From Silene noctiflora (lineage: Eukaryota > Streptophyta > Magnoliopsida > Caryophyllales > Caryophyllaceae), in assembly GCA_009801015.1 (NCBI GenBank), contig VHZZ01010839.1, forward strand, positions 1 through 42,438: a stretch of DNA of 42,438 bases, written 5' to 3'. Shown here piece after piece: positions 23,301 through 34,972 of this stretch (position 1 is its first letter; each line of letters starts with the position of its first letter). The notes below the pieces were generated by a model, which did no database searches, had not been told where the DNA came from, and saw only the letters and a program-made list of their open reading frames with translations. A program made the translations under genes and the position numbers.

Positions 23301-23568
23301 TTCTTTTGAACATTTGCTTCCCTAGAAGTCTAAAACTGATGGATCTTGGATTGATACAGATGCTGTGCTGGAAGAAGCTCTTCCTGACAGGACTGGCTCT
23401 GTTCTGATACAGCCAGTACTTAGTGCTTCATCGTCACCAGCCAAGGGAATTGATGAAGTCGCAGGGCTCGTCCTTGTGGCTTCAAACATTAGCTATGCCT
23501 ATGGCGACAAGGACCAGTCGTGGATTAAAGCCATTGCCAACAAATTTCGAGGTGAGATCAAGGCATAG
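20398..23568 (+). CDS. CCB2: CCB2/HCF208, cytochrome b6 haem assembly factor, chloroplast
   Basis: Six exons: 20398-20608, 20728-20843, 21065-21136, 22360-22503, 22712-22865, 23360-23568; 906 bases, 301 residues. CCB2 (Arabidopsis HCF208) belongs to the CCB pathway that attaches haem ci to cytochrome b6 in the thylakoid membrane. Evidence: a Ser/Thr/basic N-terminus like a plastid transit peptide, the conserved LNLSVLRFTFG-type start (here VNLSVLRFTFG), and DESYLPRYLGYGFGFLILLN. Two hydrophobic segments (about 85-102 and 112-131) are followed by the soluble part LKEDLAWTTYVLLRNT and DKDQSWIKAIANKFRGEIKA. The two-helix plus stromal-domain plan fits the family. It is convergent with CRR1 across 1.2 kb. 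Confidence 0.93.
21137..22359 (+). other. CCB2 intron 3
   Basis: A 1223-base intron between LPYVGRFLK and GATLEEQAP. It is AT-rich. I find no ORF, element end or RNA gene in it. Confidence 0.6.
22866..23359 (+). other. CCB2 intron 5
   Basis: A 494-base intron separating the coding parts ending ...YYPQST and starting DAVLEEALP. Nothing specific is seen within it. Confidence 0.55.
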
Positions 23569-24775
23569 ATTTTTAATTCACATAGCTCTTCATGGATACG
23601 TCAAGATAGTCATTCTTTTTCGAGCAAAAGGTAGTCGAAGTGTCATTATCTCTATTGCCACTTAAGTAACATTCTTTGTTCTTGCATTTGAAAATACTTT
23701 ACTGTTTTCTTATTGGCCTTGATGATTGTATTGGACGACTTTTGTACCATATTCAAGTAGTGAAAAGATCATTGCCTTGTGAAGAATAGAAGATGAAACA
23801 TTTGAATCATTCCCTGCATATAGAAGATTTATACGGAGTATTGGAAGGTAATGGTGAGCTCCTAAGTGATATTGAGAATTGAGCTTCAAAATGGACAACA
23901 TCCTTGTAACCTATAATTTGTTTGAGGTAATCCTCAATTAAAAAAGGAAAAACTGATCCAGACCGGTATCAAATAACCTGAAAATGACCAGAACACCGAA
24001 CTAACCCGATCTGACCTAAACTTTATTAGACTCGATGTTGGCCCGATCCGAAATGATCCAACCAAAAACCACTCATCCTGAAAGTGGCCAATCTGCAATG
24101 ACCTAAAGTGACTAACTTGAAATTACACTTACATATATCTACATACCAACTGACCACAAAAATTGAAAAATACGAGCCATCTCAAACCCGACTCAGGCCC
24201 AGTCCTTTACCACAAAATGACCCAATCCTACCCAATCCAGAGTGCACCATATATATACCTGATATGACGTGGCCCGTTCTGTCCTGAATGACTTGTTTGG
24301 TAGGTCTACATAGAAGGTTCTGCTCGAAAACAAATTTACGATATGATTGCTTTGTCTTAAAAAGGAAATAATCTATAATATTATGTCAAGATGCAGAGTC
24401 TTCTGCTTGGACATTTGATATATTGACTCTACTCTCTGAATCCAATTTCTGCAACCTTAAAAAATTATTCTCGTCTATAGTCTGGCATACTTCTAAGCAA
24501 AATTTTCAGGATGCAATACAAAGTGAATATACTGTGTCAATGATATTCTCAGATTACTACCATACACAGTTGGGTACTTTTTGTATCCCGTGTTGATTAG
24601 TCTAATGTGCAGCGTGCTTGCTGAATGGCTGCTTGATAATGAATGTCCCTTTCTTGTTGGCAATAATTTAGCTGTTTGCTTTTAACTTCTGGCGGGACGA
24701 GAGAAACTTCTGAGAAGTGGCCAACTTTGGGTTGCCTGTGATGTTTTAATGAAGGCCGAAGGAACACATAATCCG
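23569..24775. other. Convergent CCB2/CRR1 gap with degenerate GACCCGA-type repeat
   Basis: The gap contains both 3' UTRs. From about 23955 to 24300 the plus strand is built of loose words such as AACCCGATCTGACC, GGCCCGATCCGA and AATGACCCAATCC, resembling the longer tract at 32.6-33.1 kb. TACGGAGTA occurs at 23832. No gene is seen. Confidence 0.5.
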
Positions 24776-27700
24776 TCACAAAAACTTCTCCAAACCATAT
24801 ACCAGGTTCTGTCAACAAAGGGAGGAAAAAAGGATTTAGCAAAGCTTTCATGAGGTACAATATAAGAGCCTTTCTTGAAACTATGAACATATGAAATCTT
24901 TGATGACCAAAGCTGCTAATTAGTTCTGTCGAGCAAAGGTTAGTCAGTGCCTGATTTTCTTTTTTCGTTAATGTGAAGTTAGAGCCATAACCATATTACC
25001 TCAATGGCTCAAAGGCTCCCGCAAATAGCAGGGACAGGGGTTCAAATGTATGTAGCCTTACTTCTGATGTTAACACAATGAGGTTGTATCTGGACAACCA
25101 ATTGTCCAATTATGAAAATTGCGCCAAGAATTGCATTGAGTAACTAATACACCAATAACAACGTGCGGCCAACTTGGTGAGCCTATTTGCTTTATTTAGT
25201 CCTAGCCCATAACCGAAGATTCACACGAAATACATGATATGAGAAGTTTTTTAAAGCCACCAGTAAAATCACACGAAATACGTTTATTTATTTATTTTTA
25301 TAAGTTTAGGAGCAATTCGTCATATCGATGCATCTCATAGGAGCTAACCAACACCATCTTTTAAGATTGAAATTGAAACTCGAAATATTAGTTACCTTTA
25401 GGCGCACAACCTTTCTGATGGCCATAAGTAAGCCCGGCATAAGGCTCTGCACATCTGTGATCTCATGTTTAAGCGTGAAAACCTGTGTAGGATGTAATAC
25501 ATTCAAGAATTACTAAGCATGAAATCTGGCAGAAGTATGTTTTCCTGGTCTTACTTTATTGTTACTTTTGAAAGACAAACTATACAAACCTCTCCTGGAC
25601 CCGAGAAGTAAACTGTTGTGCTAGAAGCAAGACCTGGAAGGACCATACTGTGTACTCGAACTCCATCTTCTCCGAGGACTTGACCTCTAGCCTTCATGAT
25701 AACAGATAACCGTCAATCTAGGCAGTTAACTAATTAACTCTTCATCAATAACTGTTTGCCGAATGTATATTTCAAAAATATGATTAGTATCTTATTTCTT
25801 CTTACCGGAACATCAGTAGAGATATCTTCCTTGTTGTAGAGCTGGCCAAGATTTGACAAGTTGTTGGCTATCTGAACTGCATCTTGCGATGGAAGATCCT
25901 ATACAGATGGAATTTTCAGCACATTACACAAGGTTAGTGTGATTTAGTATTTTCTAAGCTTGTCTCTTGGATTTAATTCACAGACCATGTAACTTAATAA
26001 TATTTGTTTATTCCTCAAATTATGAATTCCTGTTCATGGATACATCGTGGATTTTTTCTGTAAATTGATACTTTCACCATCTAGATGAAATGTCGCACAA
26101 GCTGTTGCATTGGTCAAATCTCGGTTGTTTAAAATGGATATAGCCAATAGAAAAGAGCTGGAAGAGAAGTGATATGTTAAACTTGAAAAGTGAATCAACT
26201 AGTTCAGACAGCTTTATGATAAGGGGTTATAAGAGTCTCTATTAAGGAGTATAAGGACCTTTGGGTTATTAGACCCAGCTATCATGGTAAGCTGTTTATT
26301 AGTTTTCCGCACTCCGCAGATTGTGATACCCAAATGTGTGAATACTGAATAGAGATCAAGAACGGCTTGACTAGTACTTGACCTAGGGTCTAAGGAAGTT
26401 ATCATGACTTTACAAGCACTCCAGAATGATTTAGCAAAACTCCAATTATGAGAAGTTCATTGAGGCTTATAAAGACAGAATTTTGAGCAATGTGAACTGA
26501 GCCATTAATAGTTTAATACAATGCATAAAATTTACGGGCCCCTGTAGAAGTATCCAAATGATGATCTGCATCTAGACGGAATGTTTGTACATAAATACTT
26601 ATGCAAGGCGGTTTTACATAAGCATTATTGTAAATCACATGTTATTTACCCATATAGCGTAGTTTACTGTAGGGCTATGAGAATTCTTAACAAGTAGCTT
26701 TACAATAACTTGATGTAAAACTGTCTTACTAGAGACTTTCGATGCTTGTAAAGGTTGTCTAGACGTTCTTGGTATGGTACAATAATTATTAGCTAAAGCC
26801 AGCTCGAAACAGTAATCAAAGTTTGTAGTATCTACTTTTTTTCCCCAATGGAAATGGGGTAATGATGTTTTTGAAGTCGGAAGCTGTATCTCAATTAACA
26901 AGTACTCCGTAGATGTTAATTTGAGACTTGTTCTGTTTTCCTTTTTTTTGGTTAAATGGTGGTCGGCAGAAATCACGTCTTAAAATGGAGATATTGCTTA
27001 AGCCAGTGTCAAATTTAAAGTTAAGGATGATGCCAAGATCTTACTCTAGCAGTTGGTCTTGATTCAACGATCTCGACATTGTTGTAGTGATATGAGGCTG
27101 TGATTGCTGCCTGTTGAAGAAGTATGGAACCTATCGACAGTGTTGGCGCTATCAGACAGCCCTGTTTCAAAAACATCAAGTTATGTTACATAGACTGTGT
27201 TAAAAGTATCCTGCATGTCTATCTGGGCTACTTTGAATCTTTGATGTAAAATCCCCCGTGTATTTTTTCAGTTTAAAATGAAATGTTCAAGTGTTATACC
27301 TATGTCATCTAAGTGTCATGTGCCAGACAAGATAGGCAACTGCATATGAAAAGTTGGAGTGACATAGATATCAGGTGCAGCTCCGAAACCTCAGAAGTGT
27401 ACAGAACTCAAGAGGTTTAAGGAGCCTCCTGCTTAGAAACTCTAGTCAGTTTATTTGAGCTAAATACCCTTTTTTCCTGGCCCTTTCGGCCTCTCCCCAT
27501 GTAATTATGATATCTTCCTGTGCTTACCATACTGGCCTTATCACAGAAAGTGGATAATGCTGCGACTGTATCGAGCTGGATACGTGGCACATAAACAACA
27601 CTTCTCATACCAAATGCTGTTGCTTGTTTCACGTTATCGTACACTGTTAAAGGGTCAGTGAAATCGACCACAACAGCAGTTTCTCTTAGCTGCAAGCCAT

Positions 27701-28607
27701 GTTGTAAAACATGGTTAGATTGGAGAACCATCAGCGGTTACAATGTGCATTGACCTCTGATGTTACCTGTGAAATAGAACCCAGAACCATTGTAAGATCA
27801 TTCATTATGGGTATTTCCAGCGGTTCTTCCATATCGCATACCTGCGAAAATTTCCAGAAATGTTTAACCCACTTGCACATCATATCTTATGTGTATCATG
27901 CATTCATTATTTGCTTTTCTTCCACAAGTTAATTCTGTAAAAACGTATGAGGTTAACTTTTCATTTTACTAGCTCTCGCGCTCTAATGTAGCACTCCGGC
28001 CATTGTCAATAAGCCGCCCTTTTCGGTGAGGATGATATTGAGCAACAAGGCTTATTGTGTGACATGGATGGAAAATTATAGTTGTTGTCGAGAATTGTGA
28101 TTGCTTGATTGCTTGAAATGACTTACCTTTCCAATGTCTTCTCCAACAAAATAGTTATCAACTGCACCAACCACCTCCATTCCCCTGGCTCTAGTGACTG
28201 CAACCACTGCTGCCCTTCCTATCTCTTTAGCTGCTCCATTTACGATTACCTGTGAACTAGAGGTGATCAAAAGTGGGCTAGGACCAGACGATGGCCAGGT
28301 CCAACATGAATTCTATTGTCCGTGGACAAGCGGGTTTGAGACAGTCTAGTGCGACAGGTCTCCATAAATTTTAGAGATGCATTATCTTGTTTGCAGGCCG
28401 GACGAGTGAGGTCAAATGTGTCTACTGTGAAGTGTGAACCAAAGAAAGCCGAGCAAGAAAAACTTGTTTATGCAGAAAAAGGAGGGCGAGAACATTATCA
28501 AGCAATACCTTGATGTTACTCTGAGAAGGCTGCATTGAGCAAGAGATGGTGGGTAGGAAAGTAGCGTAACGGTTCGAGAATTGGAGGTGACAACTTAATG
28601 CTGCCAT
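24776..28607 (-). CDS. CRR1: CRR1, dihydrodipicolinate reductase-like NDH assembly factor
   Basis: Nine exons (minus): 28607-28509, 28249-28127, 27841-27767, 27689-27528, 27161-27045, 25898-25806, 25691-25590, 25482-25396, 24808-24776; 891 bases, 296 residues, all introns phase 0. CRR1 is a stromal protein needed to assemble the chloroplast NADH dehydrogenase-like (NDH) complex. Residues 1-33 look like a transit peptide. A DapB_N Rossmann fold follows with the nucleotide loop [15 protein letters not shown] and [14 protein letters not shown], then a DapB_C-like part ([39 protein letters not shown]). The bacterial DapB active-site motif (HHxxKxDAPSGT) is not kept, fitting a non-enzymatic role. 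Exon 9 codes only [10 protein letters not shown]. Confidence 0.93.
24985..25070. repeat. Diverged interspersed repeat, GGCTCCCGCAAATAGCAGGG core
   Basis: In the last CRR1 intron, CTCAAAGGCTCCCGCAAATA continues to AGGGGTTCAAATGTATGTAG and CCTTAC. It shares the ATGTA..AGCCTTA part with 7213-7230. I recall this as a widespread angiosperm short repeat; the family is not certain. Its GGTTCAAAT resembles a tRNA T-arm, but no cloverleaf forms. Confidence 0.45.
25899..27044 (-). other. CRR1 intron 5
   Basis: A 1146-base intron that splits the DapB-like active-site region (...RPTAR / DLPSQ...). TACTCCGTA lies at 26903. Two antisense-free open frames on the gene strand (63 and 113 codons) have no recognisable family, and the frame of neither joins the exons. 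Confidence 0.55.
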
Positions 28608-29330
28608 GGCTGTAGAGAAGCTCTATGTGAGTTTCAGTTTTCAATCATATTCAGATTTCAAGTCTTTTAGTCCATGGGTTTTGCTGCCTGCTTGTTTAGG
28701 ATAAGGTTATTGGGTCATTTTTTTTATGAGGTAATTTGATTGCTCTGTTTCTTTCTCTGCCATTTTTTTTATTCTTTATCATCGGTTACGTTCAGGTAAT
28801 TACGCGTTTGCTCCGTCTGAATTTGGTAGTATTTGAATCTGGATTCAAATAGCACGTTCGTCTCCATTCACCCTTGTTATTCGTATTTTTATAAATACGA
28901 CTCAAGTACATTTGTCGAGTCCACTCATATATATTTTCTTTATCAAGCGTGTCCTTTGCATTTGGAAGACAAATTAATGGATTTTATTGAATCCAACCTG
29001 AACCCGATTCATTTCCATCTCTAGGCCGGGGCAGAGGATGATGTTATTGGGTTGACACTCAAAATACCAGCTGAGATATAAGCCCCAACACCGGAGCCTG
29101 AAGATAAGGAGCCAAATGTCCAATCAGGAATTCTCTATTTGGTGTTGGACCAATTTAATTGGGCTGGGCTATAAATGAAAGAAGCCCAAGTGAACTCTTG
29201 GGTCCGAGCTGTATCGGACTTAATCCCACTTGCTCACGACACTTGACGGTACTTTTAATAGCTCTTCTGTATGACTATCTTATTATTTGACGTACTTAAA
29301 AAAGAAAAGCTTAAATATAACAAATAATCT
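28608..29330. other. CRR1 upstream region
   Basis: This should hold the CRR1 promoter and leader. The sequence is AT-rich with T-runs near 28719 and 28766. No conserved element or gene was recognised. Confidence 0.45.
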
Positions 29331-29466
29331 TACTTGTGACGGTCTCTTCAAAGAGACCTCTCAAAGCCCCTCCCCACTTGCTCTCCCCACTTGTCCTTCC
29401 ACTTAACCCATTGTATCACGTCTCTTCAAAATGACGGATTTTGTCCGTTATAAATGAGAATTTGTG
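29331..29466. mobile_element. Small MITE-like element with two terminal hairpins
   Basis: The left part holds a perfect hairpin GGTCTCTT-CA-AAGAGACC (29341-29358) after CTTGTGAC. The right part holds ACGGA-TTTTG-TCCGT (29434-29448), then TAAATGAGAATTTGTG. CTTGTGACGG-like and ATGACGG-like words make imperfect inverted ends. It belongs with the GAGACCGTC style elements elsewhere in the window. Boundaries are approximate. Confidence 0.45.
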
Positions 29467-32277
29467 TAAATATAAATACTTTCATTTATTTTGCCTTAAA
29501 TTTAATTTTAGTAACGTGAATCACCGGTTAAATTATCATCTATTTTTTTATTATAAAAAAATATTACTCTTCATATGTGTTCTTTAAATTTTGTTGCAGG
29601 AGAGAAAAGCTATAATCTAAACATTTCAAGTTAGTCTTAATACTCTTGTTATCTTTTAAAATAACAATATTATAACATAAAGTTATTTCAAATCAGGTTG
29701 AGACAAGTTATTTCTTCATATCAAATCGAAGCAATATTACGGACTCATTTTTTTAATTTTGTTGTGAAATCTAGGCAATATTATGGACTCATCTCGATAC
29801 TCATCGCTTTCGGTAAGGTTCTATAAAATTGGATCATTTTCGAGTAACCTCGAAGAAAAAATGATTTAAAATGTGTAAAATAGTTGGTTAAAAACAACTG
29901 CAAGCCTGCAACATTCTCATTTCCTAGTACAAGTACTGTTCATTTTATAACTAAAATGCTGTAAATAAATACAGAGTAACAAACACTAGAAATATTATAT
30001 AACGATCTTATACAAGAACGAACCGAAGCGAGCATAAAATGTCGGCTGTCGACAAAGAAGAATACCTGGAGAGGTAAAGAACCAAAATTGACACGGAAAG
30101 TAGGAAAATAGCGGGAGTTATATAATACGTAAGCCGCCAATTTTTGTGACCTAGACTAGATGCCACCGCCCTACTTTGTTGCCACAGTCGCCGTAATTTT
30201 AATACTTGTACACTTGTAAATCATTTTAATCATGTATTTTTTTACCCCCCCACAAAGTCTTATATCTCCTACTCCTTTCTGCGTCCTCTTTTGATTCAAA
30301 TTGAACGATCCCTCTCGTAAAAAGGTAAACGATTAATCTAGAAATTAAATTTGCTCTATTTTCATTGATACATGACTGCATAGTCAAAACTCGAACACGT
30401 TAAAAAGCAATGTAGGTAATATATAAGTTCGAAAATAAAATGGTCTACAAGTACAAATAGTGTCAAGTGTTATTATTCATCAAAGTTGATGTTGATACAT
30501 GAGATTCAGTGGACATGCATCTTTGTCAAGAGATGAGTCAAGAGTCAAGAGTACTGGTTGCGCATGGTTAACGGTCAAGCCAGGCAGATGATCGAGTCGA
30601 ATCTCGAATGTGTGCACACTTTTTCTCATCTTCACAAACTACTTGACCATATTTACCGTAGGAAATTCAAAGTGCAAGACTAATAATAATACATAAATTG
30701 AACAAACAAGTGTAGTTCGGTAAAACGTTAATTTTTATTTGATGAAATTTTTCAAGTGTCCTACTTTTTTTAGTAAGTGAATACTACCTAATATTTTGTC
30801 ATATACGGAGTACACGATATAAATAAGGAAAATGAAGTCAAATATGTAATTAATTTACAAGTCAAATAATTGGCGTGCCCATTAATTTGGGTGGCAAACT
30901 TGAATTGAGAGAGCCATATATGCAAACCACACAAATGACCTTGCCCCAATTTTTGACATGTTTTCTTCGACCTTCGGTAACCCTCTAAGGACCTTCCCAA
31001 CTTTAACACGTTACATTATTCTAGCCTTTGAGACCTTTATAGGTTTATAGCACCAACACCCCCCCCNATTTTAAGGACCTTTATCAGTTTATTATACATC
31101 GTAAATTCTTGTTTTAAATGGTCGTTTTTTGTTTGAAATTTCAGATAAACATATGTGACCATTTTATGGTTAAATGTAACCATGCACAATGGTTATTGGA
31201 GTATATTGAGGGTATTGGAATGTACCGACGGAGACAAGGCATACACGGAATGTGAAGAAAGATATTAGTGTCCCTTCATGAATCAATGTGTCCCTTGGTG
31301 AAGCATATAACTACTCCGTTCGGCCCGCTAAAATAGCGGGCTTGGACAAGAAAAATAAAAAAAATAAATGGGTTATGGACAAGAAAACTAAGCCTGCTAA
31401 AATAAATGGACGGGCTTGGATTAAACAAAATTTCCTATGGACGGCTCGCTAAGCCCGCTATTAAAAGTAACCTCACAAAAGTCCTCAAAACCTCAACCAG
31501 TTTGTACACTCTAGAACAATCAGGTAGCGCAAATGTGTACTTATGCCTTACGTATAAGTGGGAGATTGTCGGTATTTACACTTGTCGTATAAAGATTCGT
31601 CGAGAATGAACATGCTAACGAGATTGTCGTATAAATATAATACCTTTCTAGTATTTACAATGGAATGAGTGTAGTCGCCAACAATGCCGCACAAAGACCA
31701 AGGCAAAAATGAACTTTTGATGTTTGTAGGAAAACATTACCAAACTTGTGTTTTTTTTCCAAAATCTAGTAAACTTATCTTTTGAAAATTAGTATATTTT
31801 ATTAAGTGTAAGCTTTTAAAAGAGAATGTTAAGTTTTAGTGGGAAATAGCATAACAAACTCGTGTTTTAATAGAAACACTAATTTATGTATTTGATTTTA
31901 GTCAGGCCCACGGGCCGGCCCGGTCTCTTGAAGTGAGCGGGTACGGACAGTGAAAACTGGCCCGCTTAGCGCACTCGGGCTATAAAATAAGACCCACCGG
32001 ACACCTTTTTAGCAGTTGGATCTGGCCCGTATCCGACCCAAACCCACTTTTGATCAACTCTAAATTGTAGCTTACATATTCATAAAAGTCATAAAAAATT
32101 AGAGTAACAAGTAACAATCGACAACAATAACTTTTACCTCGATTGAACATCTAGTTAGTTTAACGCTCAAGTTAAGCACATAAAATAATAAAATATACTT
32201 GTATGAAGTATAATAGAATGACCACTTGAAATTTTGTTGAAGGTTTGTATACCTACATACAATTGGCTACACTCTTA
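29467..32277. other. Gene-free region with GGCCCGC-type repeats and one N
   Basis: AT-rich intergenic DNA. At 31320-31460 GCCCGCTAAAATAGCGGGC and CTAAGCCCGCT-like words recur, and at 31900-32060 similar GGCCCG/ACCCA words. A single N at 31067 follows a C-run. TACGGAGTA lies at 30804. No credible gene was found. Confidence 0.5.
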
Positions 32278-32570
32278 GGGTTGTTTGGTTGGCCCTTTAA
32301 ATCATGGGAAGTAGAACTTCCCATGAATTAGCTTAATGTAATGTTGTTTGGTTGCCCATTTTATGGGAATTAGAACTTCCCAAGGAACTTTAATTCCTCC
32401 ATAATGTAGAAAGTTGCTTACCTAGCCCCCCTTGGTAAGTGCAACTTCCCACATGAATTCACTTCCTACGTGACAACCAAACAACATTTTTGCAATTCAC
32501 ATGAATTACAAATTCACATGAACTTAACTTCCTAGGAACTCTATCTCCCCGTGTTGAACCAAACAACCCC
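32278..32570. mobile_element. Tourist-like MITE (PIF/Harbinger type)
   Basis: A 293-base element with inverted ends GGGTTGTTTGGTT (left) and AACCAAACAACCCC (right), flanked by TTA on both sides (32275-32277 and 32571-32573). TWA target duplications and a GTTTGG terminus are hallmarks of Tourist elements. The interior has repeated GGAAGT/ACTTCC words and no ORF. Confidence 0.8.
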
Positions 32571-32589
32571 TTATACCTTAATTATAGAG

Positions 32590-33085
32590 CTTGAAAAGCT
32601 GACCCGACCAGAGCCGCCTGAAACCCGACCCGATAATTGGGTGAACCGAAACCGAATCGACCCAAATACCCAATAATCGATAGTAGCCTTATATTTTCCA
32701 ACCCGAACCTGACCTGAACCGACTCGTGACCCGATATTTTCTAAACCCGATAGATGACCCGATAATGAACTAGCTTAATAATGGTTTAAATAACACCAAA
32801 TTGACATTCATCTTAATTATTTTCACTTAAAAGTACAATTAATACACCTACCTATTATTTAAACATAAAATTATCATTTAAAACTAAATATATAAGATAA
32901 AATATATGTCGATAACCTGACCCGACACCGACCCGCTAATGACCCAACCCGACTTGCCACCCGCTGATGACCCGACCCGAAGATGACCCGACATGAACCG
33001 AACCGACCCAACATAACCCGAACCCGATATAACCCAACCCGATTTGACCCGACCCGAATGACCCGATTGCCACCTCTACTTAATT
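32590..33085. repeat. Degenerate tandem-like GACCCGA tract
   Basis: About 500 bases are dense with GACCCGA, AACCCGA, GACCCAA and GAACCGA words (for example ACCCGACCCGATAATTGGG, TAACCCGAACCCGATATAAC), interrupted by an AT-rich spacer (32770-32915). Units are irregular, not a strict satellite. A looser relative lies at 23.95-24.3 kb. Confidence 0.7.
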
Positions 33086-34201
33086 ATATGAATAATTGGC
33101 TCTTCATTTAACCAAAGGCTTAGCCATACATAACAATGGCCGTAATAACCATAAATCATAAACTATCACGAACTTAAGGGCACATATATATAGTTCAAGA
33201 TGGTCCAAATCATGCATTGGCATATAATTTCTTCATTTTTTTGTATAGTGTAAAAAGTAAAATTTACAAATGTATGTGAGAAGATTGATTTGTGACAAAA
33301 ATGAGGTCCATTCGAAGAGATTTCTTGAGTGTAAGAACGTAACTCAAGGTCTAAATCAAGAAATTACGGGTTTCCTTACGCATGCAAGGTTACTACAAGA
33401 CAGATTTTGACTAATTACGATGGTTAGTTTCTCTATTTTTAATACCATACGATTAGTTAATGTCAACTAATTAAAATTATTATTTTTCGTAACCTATTAA
33501 CCTCATCAAAATCGAATAAAATAAGAGATATTAATATCATAATACAAATAAGTTTTAAAGTAACCTACTTTTGTATACTCTTATATTTTAAGGCACTTAC
33601 TTAATCTCGAATTTTTTGTTAAAAAACATAATACAAAATACTAAATTTTGTAAAATTTACTGTATTTCTAATCAAATCAATATTTCGTTATAAATCTAAT
33701 GTTATAAAATACAGAATTTATTCAAATTACTTTCATTATCATATACAGAGTACTGAACCGAAAAATGGATATACATGATATATACAAAAAAGTGGAGGGA
33801 TCGATGTAGTATCGCATGGACCTTATCTCCATAGGCCCCAACATTGTATAGTGTTATGGTAATGACTAGTAGATTAAGTACATGTAGACTAATTTATTTG
33901 GCAATTGTTCAATGTCTACCATAAACTTGATTGACTTGTACACGTTTATGGAGTTTAGCCGATCATGCAACAATCCGACATTTTCCATGCTTAATTTCAA
34001 GTCAACTTATGTAGAATGTAATAATAGACTATTATTATTAGGCGTAAATTTGACGGTAAATTAATGTTCAACTTAATCAATATTATTAGCATTGTTCATT
34101 CTCTACTTCTCAATAGTATTTGCTAGTATTAGGTCACTATGTCTACCACTTAGAACATATAAATAGCCATATATAGTTTGTACTTAACAATCTTTTATAT
34201 G
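33086..34201. other. AT-rich intergenic region, no gene seen
   Basis: Very AT-rich sequence without an ORF, RNA gene or clear element end. TACAGAGTA (33745), a one-base variant of the frequent TACGGAGTA word, is present. The last eight bases (TTTATATG) are the target duplication of the hAT element that follows. Confidence 0.5.
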
Positions 34202-34373
34202 TAGTGGTGGAGTCAGAATTTAAACTCAGCGGACGCGAATGGATAATAATAAATAAGGTAAACTTGAAAAAAATGAAAATTTTAACAGAAAACTTCAAAA
34301 TTATCATCCATTAGCAGTGAAATCTCTTCTGTTAGGCTGTTAGCCCTCCCCTAACTCCGCCCGTCCGCCACTG
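34202..34373. mobile_element. hAT-type MITE
   Basis: A 172-base element with ends TAGTGGTGGA and TCCGCCACTG (rc CAGTGGCGGA) and a perfect 8-base target duplication TTTATATG on each side (34194-34201, 34374-34381). An 8-base duplication and YAGTGGYGGA ends are hAT features. No transposase is coded. Confidence 0.85.
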
Positions 34374-34972
34374 TTTATATGTCATTTTATCATTTTCCAT
34401 GTATTGTATATTCTCTACATTTTTCAAAGCATTAATAATTAAGAAAAAAAAAGGGTACTTTTAGCTACTCGTATATAATTATTGAAAAATTGTTTATTTA
34501 TACATACATAGCAAATTGTAATTTACTAATGCATGTAGTTGAGTAAAGTGTATAATTTACTGCATTACACTCTATAATGAGTGCATTGCATTGTTTTGAA
34601 TTATTAAATTTTATTATGTTTCTCAACCTCCCAAGTAATTTGGTGTCTCATAGCTCCAAGGAGACGGGGTCTTTTTCTTGAAGGTCTCATGAGCTACATA
34701 TAGGGTTATGTACTTAATAATTATGTGTAAGATACTAAGATACAATATTAATTCATTAATTATGAAGATCTTCAAAGATTTCGAGATAGTCTTCTAATAC
34801 TCTATTGACTTAATTTGTTATTAACTAGGTACGGACAATAATTAGCATGTTAATTGTACTTTCAACTTCATAATAATACATGCTTAGCTCACACTCAATC
34901 ATGTAAGGATCAAATTAAGTACTTCACTTTAATATAATATTCGTTAATTCATAAATGTGTCTTATCTTAACA
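34374..34972. other. AT-rich intergenic region, no gene seen
   Basis: It begins with the right-hand TTTATATG target duplication. Then follow A/T-rich runs and short GGTCTC words (34672-34690). No ORF, RNA gene or complete element was identified. Confidence 0.45.

Noticed and set aside
25010..25060. Possible tRNA (GGTTCAAAT T-arm-like word)
   Set aside because: No acceptor stem, D-arm or anticodon arm can be drawn; it fits a dispersed repeat better.
26214..26976. Open frames in CRR1 intron 5 as extra exons
   Set aside because: Joining exons 5 and 6 directly keeps the frame and gives the normal CRR1 length; the extra frames have no family match.
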